Assembly (NCBI GenBank): GCA_016789345.1
Contig: JAEURG010000268.1
Span: 1-34,075 of the forward strand
DNA length: 34,075 nt
Reading direction: 5' to 3'
Source of the DNA: Anaerolineales bacterium
Lineage (GTDB): Bacteria > Chloroflexota > Anaerolineae > Anaerolineales > Villigracilaceae
The notes beneath the pieces are model-generated. The model was not told the origin of the DNA, did no database searches, and saw only the letters and a list, made by a program, of their open reading frames with translations. The position numbers and the translations under genes were made by a program. Positions 1-6,686 of this stretch are shown here, piece after piece (position 1 is the stretch's first letter; the number at the start of each line of letters is the position of its first letter).

Positions 1-7
1 CAAACCG

Positions 8-47
8 AAGGATTGCAGATTGAAATAAAATTCGGTCAGCAATCCTT
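8..47 (+). terminator. Possible terminator hairpin of an upstream gene
   Basis: A 9-bp stem, AAGGATTGC (8-16) with GCAATCCTT (39-47), encloses a 22-nt loop and is followed by TTTTG. The upstream gene is outside the window, so which transcript it ends is unknown. The loop is long and the stem AT-rich, so this is a modest call. Confidence 0.35.
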
Positions 48-68
48 TTGTGTATAAAGCAAGTACAT

Positions 69-140
69 GGCGTCGTGGCCAAGTGGTAAGGCAAGGGTCT
101 GCAAAACCCTCATTCACGGGTTCAAATCCCGTCGACGCCT
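69..140 (+). tRNA. tRNA-Cys, anticodon GCA
   Basis: This 72-nt cloverleaf can be folded by eye. The acceptor stem is GGCGTCG (69-75) with CGACGCC (133-139), and the discriminator base is U (140), as expected for tRNA-Cys. The D arm is GCC/GGC. The anticodon stem is AGGGT/ACCCT with loop CTGCAAA and anticodon GCA at 101-103. The T arm is ACGGG-TTCAAAT-CCCGT. CCA is not encoded. A TATAAA -10-like box at 53-58 lies 10 nt before the mature 5' end, and a strong palindromic terminator follows. Confidence 0.95.
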
Positions 141-142
141 CA

Positions 143-176
143 AACAAAAACAGACTCTTAAGAGTCTGTTTTTGTT
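143..176. terminator. Bidirectional terminator after tRNA-Cys
   Basis: A perfect 17-bp inverted repeat is centred between 159 and 160 (core CAGACTCTTAAGAGTCTG). It has an A-run on the left and a T-run on the right, so it can act as an intrinsic terminator in both directions. It begins 3 nt after the tRNA. Confidence 0.8.
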
Positions 177-232
177 ATTTAACGCTTTCGTTATCAGAAT
201 ATGTTTGAAATGTTTTTCATATAAAAAAAGCC

Positions 233-238
233 TATAAT
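233..238 (+). promoter_or_regulatory. -10 box TATAAT of the HD-GYP gene
   Basis: A consensus TATAAT ends 11 nt before the ATG at 250, with no Shine-Dalgarno sequence between them. The transcript would be leaderless or nearly so. TTGAAA at 205-210 is 22 nt upstream, too far for a standard -35, so the -35 is unassigned. Confidence 0.5.
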
Positions 239-249
239 CATTTCATATC

Positions 250-3200
250 ATGCGCAAGAAAAGACGAAATCGCTTATCCGCTTTACAGATTACGCTGATT
301 TACCTCGGACTAGGTATTCTATGGATTCTATTAACAGATATCATTCTATTTAGATTCCTCAACGACTCTGGGCAACTTTCATCAGTACAAACATACAAAG
401 GTTGGTTTTATGTAGGAGTAACTGCTTATATTTTATACATCCTTCTGAAAATCAACGAGCAAAGACTAACAACTTCAAAAAATCAAGCCCAAGAAGAATA
501 TCGCGAATTAGTGGAGAAATTACCTGGTGTGGTGTTTATGGATGTATTTGATAACCCACAAACCACCCACTACATGAGTCCCCGCATAAAAGATTTGGTT
601 GGCTACACTCCTGAAGAGTGGACAGAAAACGGTGTTGATATGTGGACACAGGCTTTACATCCAGACGACAAAGAACGCGTCCTTAATGAAGACAAACGCA
701 CAAATAAAACTGGAGAAACATTCCGTATTGAATACCGCCTTCGACATAAAAATGGTCACTATGTTTGGGTAAAAGAAGATGCTTCGCTTGTAAGAGGCGA
801 AGATGGCACGCCATTATTTTGGCAGGGCATTCTCCTAGACATCACCGAGCAAAAACAAGCGGAAGAAATATCGCGGAGACGAGATAAAGTCTTGCGCGAG
901 TCTACGATGGAGTTGACGCATTATATAGACTTAAGTAATCTGTTTGAAAAAATTTTTACAACTTTATATAAATTAATTCCTTTTGACAGTGCTTCTATTG
1001 AGTTAATAGAAAACGGCATAGCGCAAATTGTAGCGGGCAAAAACATCCCGCCAGAAGTAATTGGAAAGCAATACGAAATTAACGTCAAAAAATGGGGCGA
1101 CTTACACGCTATTCGTGATGCTACCATTATCCCCGATGTGCGAACCGATGAGCGGTTTGTCCTCTTTGAAGAAACAAGTTATATCCGTAGTTGGATGGGA
1201 ATTCCGCTATTGGCACAAGAAAGAGTAATTGGCTTTCTAAACCTTGATAGTCGTGTTCCAAATTTTTTTACAGATGAATACGCAACACTGGCGCAAACCT
1301 TTGCCAACCAAGCCGCAATTGCAATCGAAAATACGCGTTTGTTTGAGTCTGAAAAAAAACGTGTTCAAATTGCTGAAACCGTTCGCCAAGCCGCAACTGC
1401 ATTAACCAATTTACTTGATTTACCATCTTTGTATCAAACAATTTTAGAATGGCTTAACAAAATTGCGCCTTATGATAGTGCTTCTATTTTAGAAATTGAA
1501 GGCGAAAACTTACTTTTGACTGCTCAAAATGGATTGCCCCACCCAGAGAAAGCATTAAATAAAGTTTTCTCTTCTAATGATGCCCTACTAAAGATTGTTC
1601 AAGAAACTGGAAAGGCTTTAATTATTGACGACTGCCTAACCGACCCACGCTTTGAGCAATGGGGCGACATAGAACATATTCGCGGTTGGATGGGCGTGCC
1701 ATTAATCTCACGAGGGCAGGTGATTGGCTTTATTACAATTGACAGCAAAAAACCAAATGCTTTTTCACAAAATGATGCAGTTGCCGCGCAGACGTTTGCA
1801 CAGCAAGCCGCGGCATCTCTTGAAAATGTAAGGCTTTATACCGAAACCAAACAACGCTTAGAAGAATTAGAAACCGTTAGTCGCGTCTCATCTGCTTTGC
1901 GTGCCGCACAAGATACAAATGAAATGTTCCCTATTTTGCTACGAGAAATTGAAAGCATCATCAAAACAGAAACGGCTACCATTTTTTTGTATGACCCAGA
2001 AACCAACTTGCTCAAACCACGCGCCACCAGTAAAGCCTTAGTCAACTTACCAAAATCAGTTTACAAACCAGAGGAAGGTATTATTGGACACGTTTACACC
2101 AGTGGAGAGGCGTACATCAGTCTGGAATTTAATCACGACCCAATTGCCAACACAGAAAACAAAAACGTATTAGGTCAAGGCTGGGGAGGAATCGCTGTGC
2201 CAATTCGTACCGCCAACGAAATTATCGGCGTGATTATTGTTGGCATACAAAAGCCGAGGCAAATTGAAGATGGTTATGTTCGCTTGCTAACTACGATTGC
2301 TGAAATTGCAGGCAATGCGATTTATCGCTCTAACTTATTCGATAAAAACGAGGAGCAGATTCGCCGCCTCACTACCTTGCGGGAAATTGATACTGCTATT
2401 ACATCGAGTCTTGACTTACGCATTACGCTTAATATCATCATTGAGCATTTGATGACAAAGATGGGTGTAAGTGCTGCATCGTTTTTGGTATTTAATCCCA
2501 ATAGTCAAATGCTAGATACGTTAGCCGCCAGCGGATTTCAAAATCAAGATATGAATCAGGCTTCATTTAATATTGGTGATGGGCTGGCAACGCAAGCCTT
2601 ATTGAATCGCAAGCCAATTCATGTAAAAGAATTAAGCAATGAAAGTAAACAAATAGCAGGTGAAAACTTTTCAAGTTATTATGCATTGCCCCTTTTCAGC
2701 AAAGGCACAACCAAAGGCGTGTTTGAAACATATTTCAAAGAACCCTTTACGCCGAATCCAGATTGGGTTGATTTCGTTCAAACATTAGCAGGCCAAGCAA
2801 CTATTGCAATTGACAACGCGCAATTATTTGAAAATTTACAACGCAGTAACCAAGAACTTTCACTCGCTTACGATACAACGCTCGAAGGTTGGGGAAAAGC
2901 ATTGGAATTACGCGATAAAGAAACACAAGGACATACACAGCGCGTCACTAACTTGACTTTAGAACTGGCTCAACGAGTGGGCATTCCCGAATCCCAATTG
3001 ATTTATATTCGTCGCGGGGCTTTGCTTCACGATATTGGAAAAATGGGCGTGCCAGATAACATCTTACGCAAATCTACCGCATTAACCGAAGATGAAATGA
3101 ATCAAATGCGGAAACATCCTCAATATGCGTATGAACTTTTATATCCAATCCCCTACTTGCGTTCAGCAGTGGATATCCCTTATTGTCACCATGAATGGTG

Positions 3201-3453
3201 GGATGGAAGCGGCTATCCGCGTGGATTAAAAGGGGAAGAGATTCCGCTTGCCGCCCGCATCTTCGCTGTGGTAGATGTTTGGGATGCATTACTTTCAGAT
3301 AGACCTTATCGTAAAGCATGGAAGCGGGATGAGACATGCAAATATATTCTGAGTCTTTCGGGTAAACAATTTGACCCAAATATTGTAAAAGAATTTAAAC
3401 GAATTCTGGATAATGAGCCAGAGATTATTGAGTCAAATTATCCACAAGATTAA
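250..3453 (+). CDS. Membrane-anchored PAS / 4xGAF / HD-GYP cyclic-di-GMP phosphodiesterase
   Basis: This 1067-aa signalling protein has two N-terminal hydrophobic segments (about residues 12-34 and 50-66) after a basic MRKKRRNR start. A PAS/PAC module follows (about 85-205, ending in the PAC-type WQGILLDITEQK). Four GAF-like domains come next (about 222-366, 376-528, 536-695, 708-860), and then a C-terminal HD-GYP domain (about 880-1055). The HD pair is at 927-928 (LLHDIGKMGVP). The GYP signature is intact at H980-H981-E982 ... G988-Y989-P990. HD-GYP enzymes hydrolyse cyclic-di-GMP, and the retained metal ligands predict activity. GAF1 and GAF2 resemble each other (both contain DSASI and a GWMG/SWMG-xPL pattern), suggesting internal duplication. 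The ligands of the sensor domains cannot be told from sequence. The gene stands alone with its own promoter and a terminator at about 3486-3518. Confidence 0.9.
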   Translation: MRKKRRNRLSALQITLIYLGLGILWILLTDIILFRFLNDSGQLSSVQTYKGWFYVGVTAYILYILLKINEQRLTTSKNQAQEEYRELVEKLPGVVFMDVFDNPQTTHYMSPRIKDLVGYTPEEWTENGVDMWTQALHPDDKERVLNEDKRTNKTGETFRIEYRLRHKNGHYVWVKEDASLVRGEDGTPLFWQGILLDITEQKQAEEISRRRDKVLRESTMELTHYIDLSNLFEKIFTTLYKLIPFDSASIELIENGIAQIVAGKNIPPEVIGKQYEINVKKWGDLHAIRDATIIPDVRTDERFVLFEETSYIRSWMGIPLLAQERVIGFLNLDSRVPNFFTDEYATLAQTFANQAAIAIENTRLFESEKKRVQIAETVRQAATALTNLLDLPSLYQTILEWLNKIAPYDSASILEIEGENLLLTAQNGLPHPEKALNKVFSSNDALLKIVQETGKALIIDDCLTDPRFEQWGDIEHIRGWMGVPLISRGQVIGFITIDSKKPNAFSQNDAVAAQTFAQQAAASLENVRLYTETKQRLEELETVSRVSSALRAAQDTNEMFPILLREIESIIKTETATIFLYDPETNLLKPRATSKALVNLPKSVYKPEEGIIGHVYTSGEAYISLEFNHDPIANTENKNVLGQGWGGIAVPIRTANEIIGVIIVGIQKPRQIEDGYVRLLTTIAEIAGNAIYRSNLFDKNEEQIRRLTTLREIDTAITSSLDLRITLNIIIEHLMTKMGVSAASFLVFNPNSQMLDTLAASGFQNQDMNQASFNIGDGLATQALLNRKPIHVKELSNESKQIAGENFSSYYALPLFSKGTTKGVFETYFKEPFTPNPDWVDFVQTLAGQATIAIDNAQLFENLQRSNQELSLAYDTTLEGWGKALELRDKETQGHTQRVTNLTLELAQRVGIPESQLIYIRRGALLHDIGKMGVPDNILRKSTALTEDEMNQMRKHPQYAYELLYPIPYLRSAVDIPYCHHEWWDGSGYPRGLKGEEIPLAARIFAVVDVWDALLSDRPYRKAWKRDETCKYILSLSGKQFDPNIVKEFKRILDNEPEIIESNYPQD

Positions 3454-3485
3454 AGTTGAAGAGCAGAATCAATTATCCCCTTAAG

Positions 3486-3518
3486 AAAGAAGCGATGAAT
3501 TTCCTCATCGCCTCTTTT
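3486..3518. terminator. Shared terminator between the HD-GYP gene and tyrS
   Basis: GCGATGA (3492-3498) pairs with TCATCGC (3505-3511) around a 6-nt loop, flanked by AAAGA and TCTTTTT. It lies between convergent stop codons at 3453 and 3522. The T-run serves the plus-strand gene and the A-run serves tyrS. Confidence 0.7.
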
Positions 3519-3521
3519 TAT

Positions 3522-4730
3522 TTATTTCACTCGTAAAAATTTTCGCTTGCCAACTTGCAACACGCCCGCGTGCGGAAAGGGTATATCTTTTTCAATCACT
3601 TCACCGTCAAGTTTCACGCCTTTTTGTTCAACTAAACTGCGGGCTTTACTTTTGCTCTCTGCCATTTTGTTGGCGATGATGACATCCACAACAGTTTGAT
3701 TGGGTTGCAAATTGTATTCGGGCATTTCATCAGGGATTTCTTTTTGTTGAAAACGTTTGATGAAATTTTCTTGTGCAGATTTTGCTTCTTCATCTGTGTA
3801 AAAAATGCTAGTGATTTCTTGAGCCATCTTCATCTTCGCATCACGCGGATGTAATGTGTTTGATGCAAGGTCTTTTTCAATTTGTGCAATCGCTTGCGGA
3901 CTCCAACGCGTGACAAGACGCATGTAAATACCCATTGCAGAATCTGGCACAGACATTAACTTACCGAACATATCATCAGCACCCGTGTTGATTGGTACAA
4001 TATTGCCCGTTGATTTTGACATTCTTTGCACGCCATCGGTGCCAGGCAAAATACCTGTGATAATTCCAACCAACGGTTTTTGACCTAATGCTTCCTGTAA
4101 TTTTCTACCAGCGACAATGATATTGAAAAGTTGGTCTGAACCACCGACTTGTATATCAGTTTTCATAGCAACAGCATCGTAACCTTGCATGAGCGCGTAA
4201 AAAGTTTCGTGCAAATAAATGGGTTCGCCTTTTTCGAGACGCTTAGAAAAATTTTCACGCGCTAAAAATTGTTGCACAGTAAAGTTTTGGCCTAAGCGAA
4301 TCAAATCTACTAAAGATAATTTTGAGAGCCATTCACCGTTGTAGCGAATTTTAGTTTTGTTTTTATCTAACACGCGAAAGGCTTGTTCAGCGTAGGTTTT
4401 TGAATTTTCATTGACTTGTTCTTCTGTCAAAACAGGTCTGGCTTTATTTTTATCAGAAGGGTCACCCACTAAAGCGGTGTAACTTCCAATTAAAAATGTT
4501 ACTTCGTGACCTAAATCTTGAAATTGACGAAGTTTGCGCATCGAAATAGTGTGACCTAAATGCAAGTCAGTAGATGTGGGGTCGTAGCCACAATACACTT
4601 GCAAAGGACGATTTTCTTTTTGCGCGATTAATAAACGCTCGCGCAATTCAGTCGCCATTGCTTTTTGCAATTCATTGTCACCATAATCTGTACCTTGCAT
4701 CAATAGTTCAACTTGTTCGTCAATGTTCAT
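3522..4730 (-). CDS. tyrS: Tyrosyl-tRNA synthetase
   Basis: This class I aminoacyl-tRNA synthetase charges tRNA-Tyr with tyrosine in the cytoplasm. With ATG at 4730 the protein is 402 aa (MNIDEQVELL...). It shows the HIGH-type motif HLGH (residues 57-60), the KMSKS loop as RMSKS (236-240), and a C-terminal S4 RNA-binding domain (KSKARSLVEQKGVKLDG). The length is usual for the family. The 4730 start is chosen because GAGG lies 5 nt upstream. A TTG at 4787 would extend the frame by 19 codons, but those codons run through a palindromic repeat and resemble no TyrRS. The gene sits behind a 160-nt leader that appears to be a tyrosine-codon attenuator. Confidence 0.95.
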   Translation of the reverse strand: MNIDEQVELLMQGTDYGDNELQKAMATELRERLLIAQKENRPLQVYCGYDPTSTDLHLGHTISMRKLRQFQDLGHEVTFLIGSYTALVGDPSDKNKARPVLTEEQVNENSKTYAEQAFRVLDKNKTKIRYNGEWLSKLSLVDLIRLGQNFTVQQFLARENFSKRLEKGEPIYLHETFYALMQGYDAVAMKTDIQVGGSDQLFNIIVAGRKLQEALGQKPLVGIITGILPGTDGVQRMSKSTGNIVPINTGADDMFGKLMSVPDSAMGIYMRLVTRWSPQAIAQIEKDLASNTLHPRDAKMKMAQEITSIFYTDEEAKSAQENFIKRFQQKEIPDEMPEYNLQPNQTVVDVIIANKMAESKSKARSLVEQKGVKLDGEVIEKDIPFPHAGVLQVGKRKFLRVK

Positions 4731-4746
4731 AAAGACCTCATTATTT

Positions 4747-4774
4747 GTAGGGGCGACTCGCGAGTCGCCCCTAC
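4747..4774. repeat. Perfect 28-bp palindrome in the tyrS leader
   Basis: GTAGGGGCGACTCG (4747-4760) is followed directly by its exact reverse complement (4761-4774). It lies between the attenuator hairpin and the tyrS ribosome-binding site. GTAGGG...CCCTAC ends are shared with a hairpin at 25824-25847, suggesting a REP-like dispersed family. It may form a strong hairpin in the tyrS mRNA. Confidence 0.7.
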
Positions 4775-4792
4775 GGAATATATACAAACAAA

Positions 4793-4857
4793 AACGCGCC
4801 CGCGATGATGAGGGGCGCGTTCAATGCACACCATCGCAATCAATTACTGGTGAGCAT
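4793..4857 (-). promoter_or_regulatory. tyrS attenuator: competing pause, antiterminator and terminator hairpins
   Basis: Three pairings are visible on the minus-strand RNA. Pairing 1:2 joins 4857-4848 (AUGCUCACCA, starting in the third Tyr codon) to 4833-4824 (UGGUGUGCAU), with one U-U mismatch. Pairing 2:3 joins 4837-4829 (GCGAUGGUG) to 4810-4802 (CAUCAUCGC), 9 bp with one G-U. Pairing 3:4 joins 4821-4813 (AACGCGCCC) to 4801-4793 (GGGCGCGUU), 9 GC-rich bp followed by UUUGUUUG. Pairing 2:3 overlaps 1:2. It also cannot coexist with the terminator: the antiterminator 3' arm is the terminator loop, with no linker between them. This is the geometry of amino-acid biosynthetic attenuators. A ribosome stalled on Tyr codons would free segment 2, form the antiterminator and allow tyrS transcription. 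The pairings are directly seen; the regulatory behaviour is inferred. Confidence 0.75.
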
Positions 4858-4888
4858 AATAATAGTTTCTGAAAGATTTGCTAAACAT
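4844..4888 (-). CDS. Tyrosine-rich leader peptide of tyrS (14 aa)
   Basis: ATG at 4888 to TAA at 4844 encodes MFSKSFRNYYYAHQ, with three consecutive TAT (Tyr) codons at 4864-4856, directly upstream of the tyrosyl-tRNA synthetase gene. A consensus -10 box ends 6 nt before the ATG, so transcription should begin at or next to the start codon and the peptide would be translated leaderless. Immediately downstream are the alternative hairpins and terminator expected of a translation-coupled attenuator. The peptide itself probably has no function beyond sensing charged tRNA-Tyr, by analogy with the pheS/pheT and his leader peptides of enterobacteria. It is too short for ordinary gene finding. Confidence 0.8.
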   Translation of the reverse strand: MFSKSFRNYYYAHQ

Positions 4889-4894
4889 GTTGTT

Positions 4895-4922
4895 ATTATA
4901 CATTAATTTTTTACAGTGTCAC
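4895..4922 (-). promoter_or_regulatory. Promoter of the tyrS leader
   Basis: On the minus strand, -35 GTGACA (4922-4917, 5 of 6 to TTGACA) and -10 TATAAT (4900-4895, 6 of 6) are separated by 16 nt. The start site is predicted at about 4888, at the ATG of the leader peptide. The -35 hexamer lies inside the terminal inverted repeat of the dispersed element at 4916-5027. Confidence 0.75.
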
Positions 4923-5027
4923 CCTGAGCCAAAGCCCTGAACGAAGTGAAGGGCTAAGCGAAGAGTCTCTGCTACAATCTCAGAGATTCTTCGCCACAAA
5001 GAACAAAAGCGCGGCTCAGAATGACAC
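4916..5027. repeat. 112-bp palindromic dispersed element (MITE/REP-like)
   Basis: The ends form a 15-bp inverted repeat with two mismatches: GTGTCACCCTGAGCC (4916-4930) and GGCTCAGAATGACAC (5013-5027). Inner inverted pairs include TCTCTG/CAGAGA around 4966-4985 and CCCTGAACGAAGTGAAGGG. It encodes nothing. Sequences of this wording recur as intergenic repeats in many bacterial genomes; this is recollection, not a search. It sits between the lipoprotein stop (5035) and tyrS and provides the tyrS -35 box. Confidence 0.7.
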
Positions 5028-5034
5028 GGTTATT

Positions 5035-5694
5035 TTATTGTGACAAATTAAAAGCAAAACTCCACGGACCTGATATTGTATAAAACTCATCACTATACAC
5101 AATTTCTTCGGCTTGTTGTTGAGTCATTTCAGGTGGAATGCTGAGGATTTGCATCGTCAACGCGCCGTTTACATCTATACAATCTAATACAATGCCAATG
5201 CCACGTTCTGCCAAAGATTGTTGAATTTTCGGCATATAAATAGAACAATAATCATCGCCTTGCGGCGGCGCGGCAATTGAATTAATGATAATAGAAGCAT
5301 TTGTTAAGTCAGCATCAGGTGGGACGACAAATGTCAAAGTGTCACAACGTAAGCCCGGATTACCTTCTTGCAAACTCAACAAAGTCGTGCCATATTCTTG
5401 TAAAACAATGCCACTGTAATTCAAACTCGCAGACCAAATAGACCAATCCGCCGCATCGGGCAATGTGTAACACACATCGGCGTTGACATTTTTTCCATCC
5501 ATCCAAACTCGTTCCATGCGCACATCAATTCCGCTAGCAATTTGATTCGATGCCACTTGCACTTGCGCGGTTGGATAGGACTCATCAATATAAGCAGTTG
5601 CTGTCGGTAAAAATTGTGGGAGCACCACAGTTTGTGGCGAGGGTGAACCACAAGCAGTGACAAGTACCAATAGCAACACGATTAACTTTTTCAT
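5035..5694 (-). CDS. Putative lipoprotein, function unknown
   Basis: This 219-aa protein has a clear lipoprotein signal: MKK, then a hydrophobic run and the lipobox LVTAC with Cys15. The lipidated Cys would anchor it outside the cytoplasmic membrane after Lgt and LspA processing, both encoded in this window. A Ser/Pro/Thr-containing linker (about 17-50) leads to a globular part with four further cysteines (CYTLP, RCDT, DDYCS, VLDCI) that could form disulfides. I do not recognise the fold. GGAG lies 10 nt before the ATG. The epimerase gene starts about 20 nt upstream in the same direction, so the two may be co-transcribed. Confidence 0.75.
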   Translation of the reverse strand: MKKLIVLLLVLVTACGSPSPQTVVLPQFLPTATAYIDESYPTAQVQVASNQIASGIDVRMERVWMDGKNVNADVCYTLPDAADWSIWSASLNYSGIVLQEYGTTLLSLQEGNPGLRCDTLTFVVPPDADLTNASIIINSIAAPPQGDDYCSIYMPKIQQSLAERGIGIVLDCIDVNGALTMQILSIPPEMTQQQAEEIVYSDEFYTISGPWSFAFNLSQ

Positions 5695-5714
5695 TTAGAT
5701 TTTTCTCCTTTGAC

Positions 5715-6608
5715 CTAACTCATTAAATCTTCCAACGCCTCTTTCAGACTTGGAAACTGATACTGATACCCAGCCTCTAGCAATCGCTTCGGCTGAGAGA
5801 ACCTGCCATCGAGAATCAAGACGCTCATTTCACCTAAAATGTTTCGCATCAAAAATTCTGGATATGGAAACCAATATGGACGATGTAAAACTTTCGCAAT
5901 GGTCTGATTAAATTCCGCATTTGAAGTTTGTGTAGGTGCAATCAGATTATACGCACCACGCGCATTTTCATTTGCAATTAAAAATTTCACAGCTCCAACC
6001 CAATCTTGGATATGAATCCATGGAAAGGCTTGTTTTCCAGAACCAAATGGACCTCCGAAAAATAATTTTATCGGCAGTGACATTAAATCTAACAAACTTC
6101 CTTTTTTATCTAAAACTGGTGCAGACCTTGTGATGATTCTCCTCACGCCTAAATTGTCTAATGATTTTGTAGCATTTTCCCACTGTACTGCAAGTTGAGC
6201 AAGAAAATCATCCGCTGGCGGGGTAGATTCGTCAGCAAGGCTTCCGTTTAATCCATAATAGTTTATACCTGAAGATTGCACAAAAATGCTGGGGCGTTTA
6301 CCAGAAGCCTCAATAGCAGAGGCAAGCAGAAGTCCAGGTATGAGGCGTGAATCAAGAAAAGATTGTTTTGTCGCACGAGTCCATGGAAAAGTCGAAAGCG
6401 ATTTCCCTGTGATGTGAATGACTACATCCATTTCATTGATGCGATGTTCCCATCCGTTTGTCGTTTTTGCATCCCACTGAATCGCTTCTGCATTTTGAAT
6501 TTTTTTTGCACCACGTGTGAGAATAAAAACTTTATGCCCATCATTCACAAAAGATTTTGTTAAAGCAGTTCCTAAAAAGCCAGAACCGCCCGCAATTAAG
6601 ATGTTCAT
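5715..6608 (-). CDS. NAD(P)-dependent epimerase, SDR39U1/YfcH (TIGR01777) type
   Basis: This 297-aa extended short-chain dehydrogenase has the Rossmann motif GGSGFLG at residues 7-13. It also has family features: VVIHITGKSL after strand 4, SSGINYYG around the active-site Tyr, PWIHIQDWVGAVKFLI, and GAYNLIAPTQTSNAEF. The C-terminal part (about 235-297) matches the DUF1731 region typical of this family (RPYWFPYPEFLMRNILGEM...LLDGRFSQPKRLLEAGYQYQFPSLKEAL). The substrate is unknown. The ATG at 6608 is preferred over one 7 codons upstream because the family begins MNILIAGGSG and AGGA lies 9 nt before it. It is divergent from the HNH gene. A GATAAT box (6650-6645, minus strand) may be its -10. Confidence 0.88.
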   Translation of the reverse strand: MNILIAGGSGFLGTALTKSFVNDGHKVFILTRGAKKIQNAEAIQWDAKTTNGWEHRINEMDVVIHITGKSLSTFPWTRATKQSFLDSRLIPGLLLASAIEASGKRPSIFVQSSGINYYGLNGSLADESTPPADDFLAQLAVQWENATKSLDNLGVRRIITRSAPVLDKKGSLLDLMSLPIKLFFGGPFGSGKQAFPWIHIQDWVGAVKFLIANENARGAYNLIAPTQTSNAEFNQTIAKVLHRPYWFPYPEFLMRNILGEMSVLILDGRFSQPKRLLEAGYQYQFPSLKEALEDLMS

Positions 6609-6637
6609 TTCTAATGTTCCTGTAATCATTTGGGGCT

Positions 6638-6667
6638 TTCACAAATTATCAAAACTGGATGTATAAT
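6638..6667 (+). promoter_or_regulatory. Promoter of the HNH endonuclease gene
   Basis: -35 TTCACA (6638-6643, 5 of 6) and -10 TATAAT (6662-6667) are separated by 18 nt. The expected start near 6674 leaves a leader of about 13 nt before ATG 6687. It overlaps the presumed minus-strand promoter of the divergent epimerase gene. Confidence 0.65.
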
Positions 6668-6686
6668 TCCGCAGTTGTTGGAACTT

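Noticed and set aside
205..210. TTGAAA as -35 of the first HD-GYP gene
   Set aside because: The 22-nt spacing to TATAAT is too long for a sigma-70 promoter.
4731..4787. N-terminal extension of TyrRS from TTG 4787
   Set aside because: The extra 19 codons run through the 28-bp palindrome, are unlike TyrRS N-termini, and ATG 4730 has a good Shine-Dalgarno.
4802..4890. T-box riboswitch before tyrS
   Set aside because: UGGU occurs near 4833-4830 and a terminator is present, but there is no room for Stem I with a specifier loop, no canonical T-box core, and the leader peptide with three Tyr codons explains the structure better.
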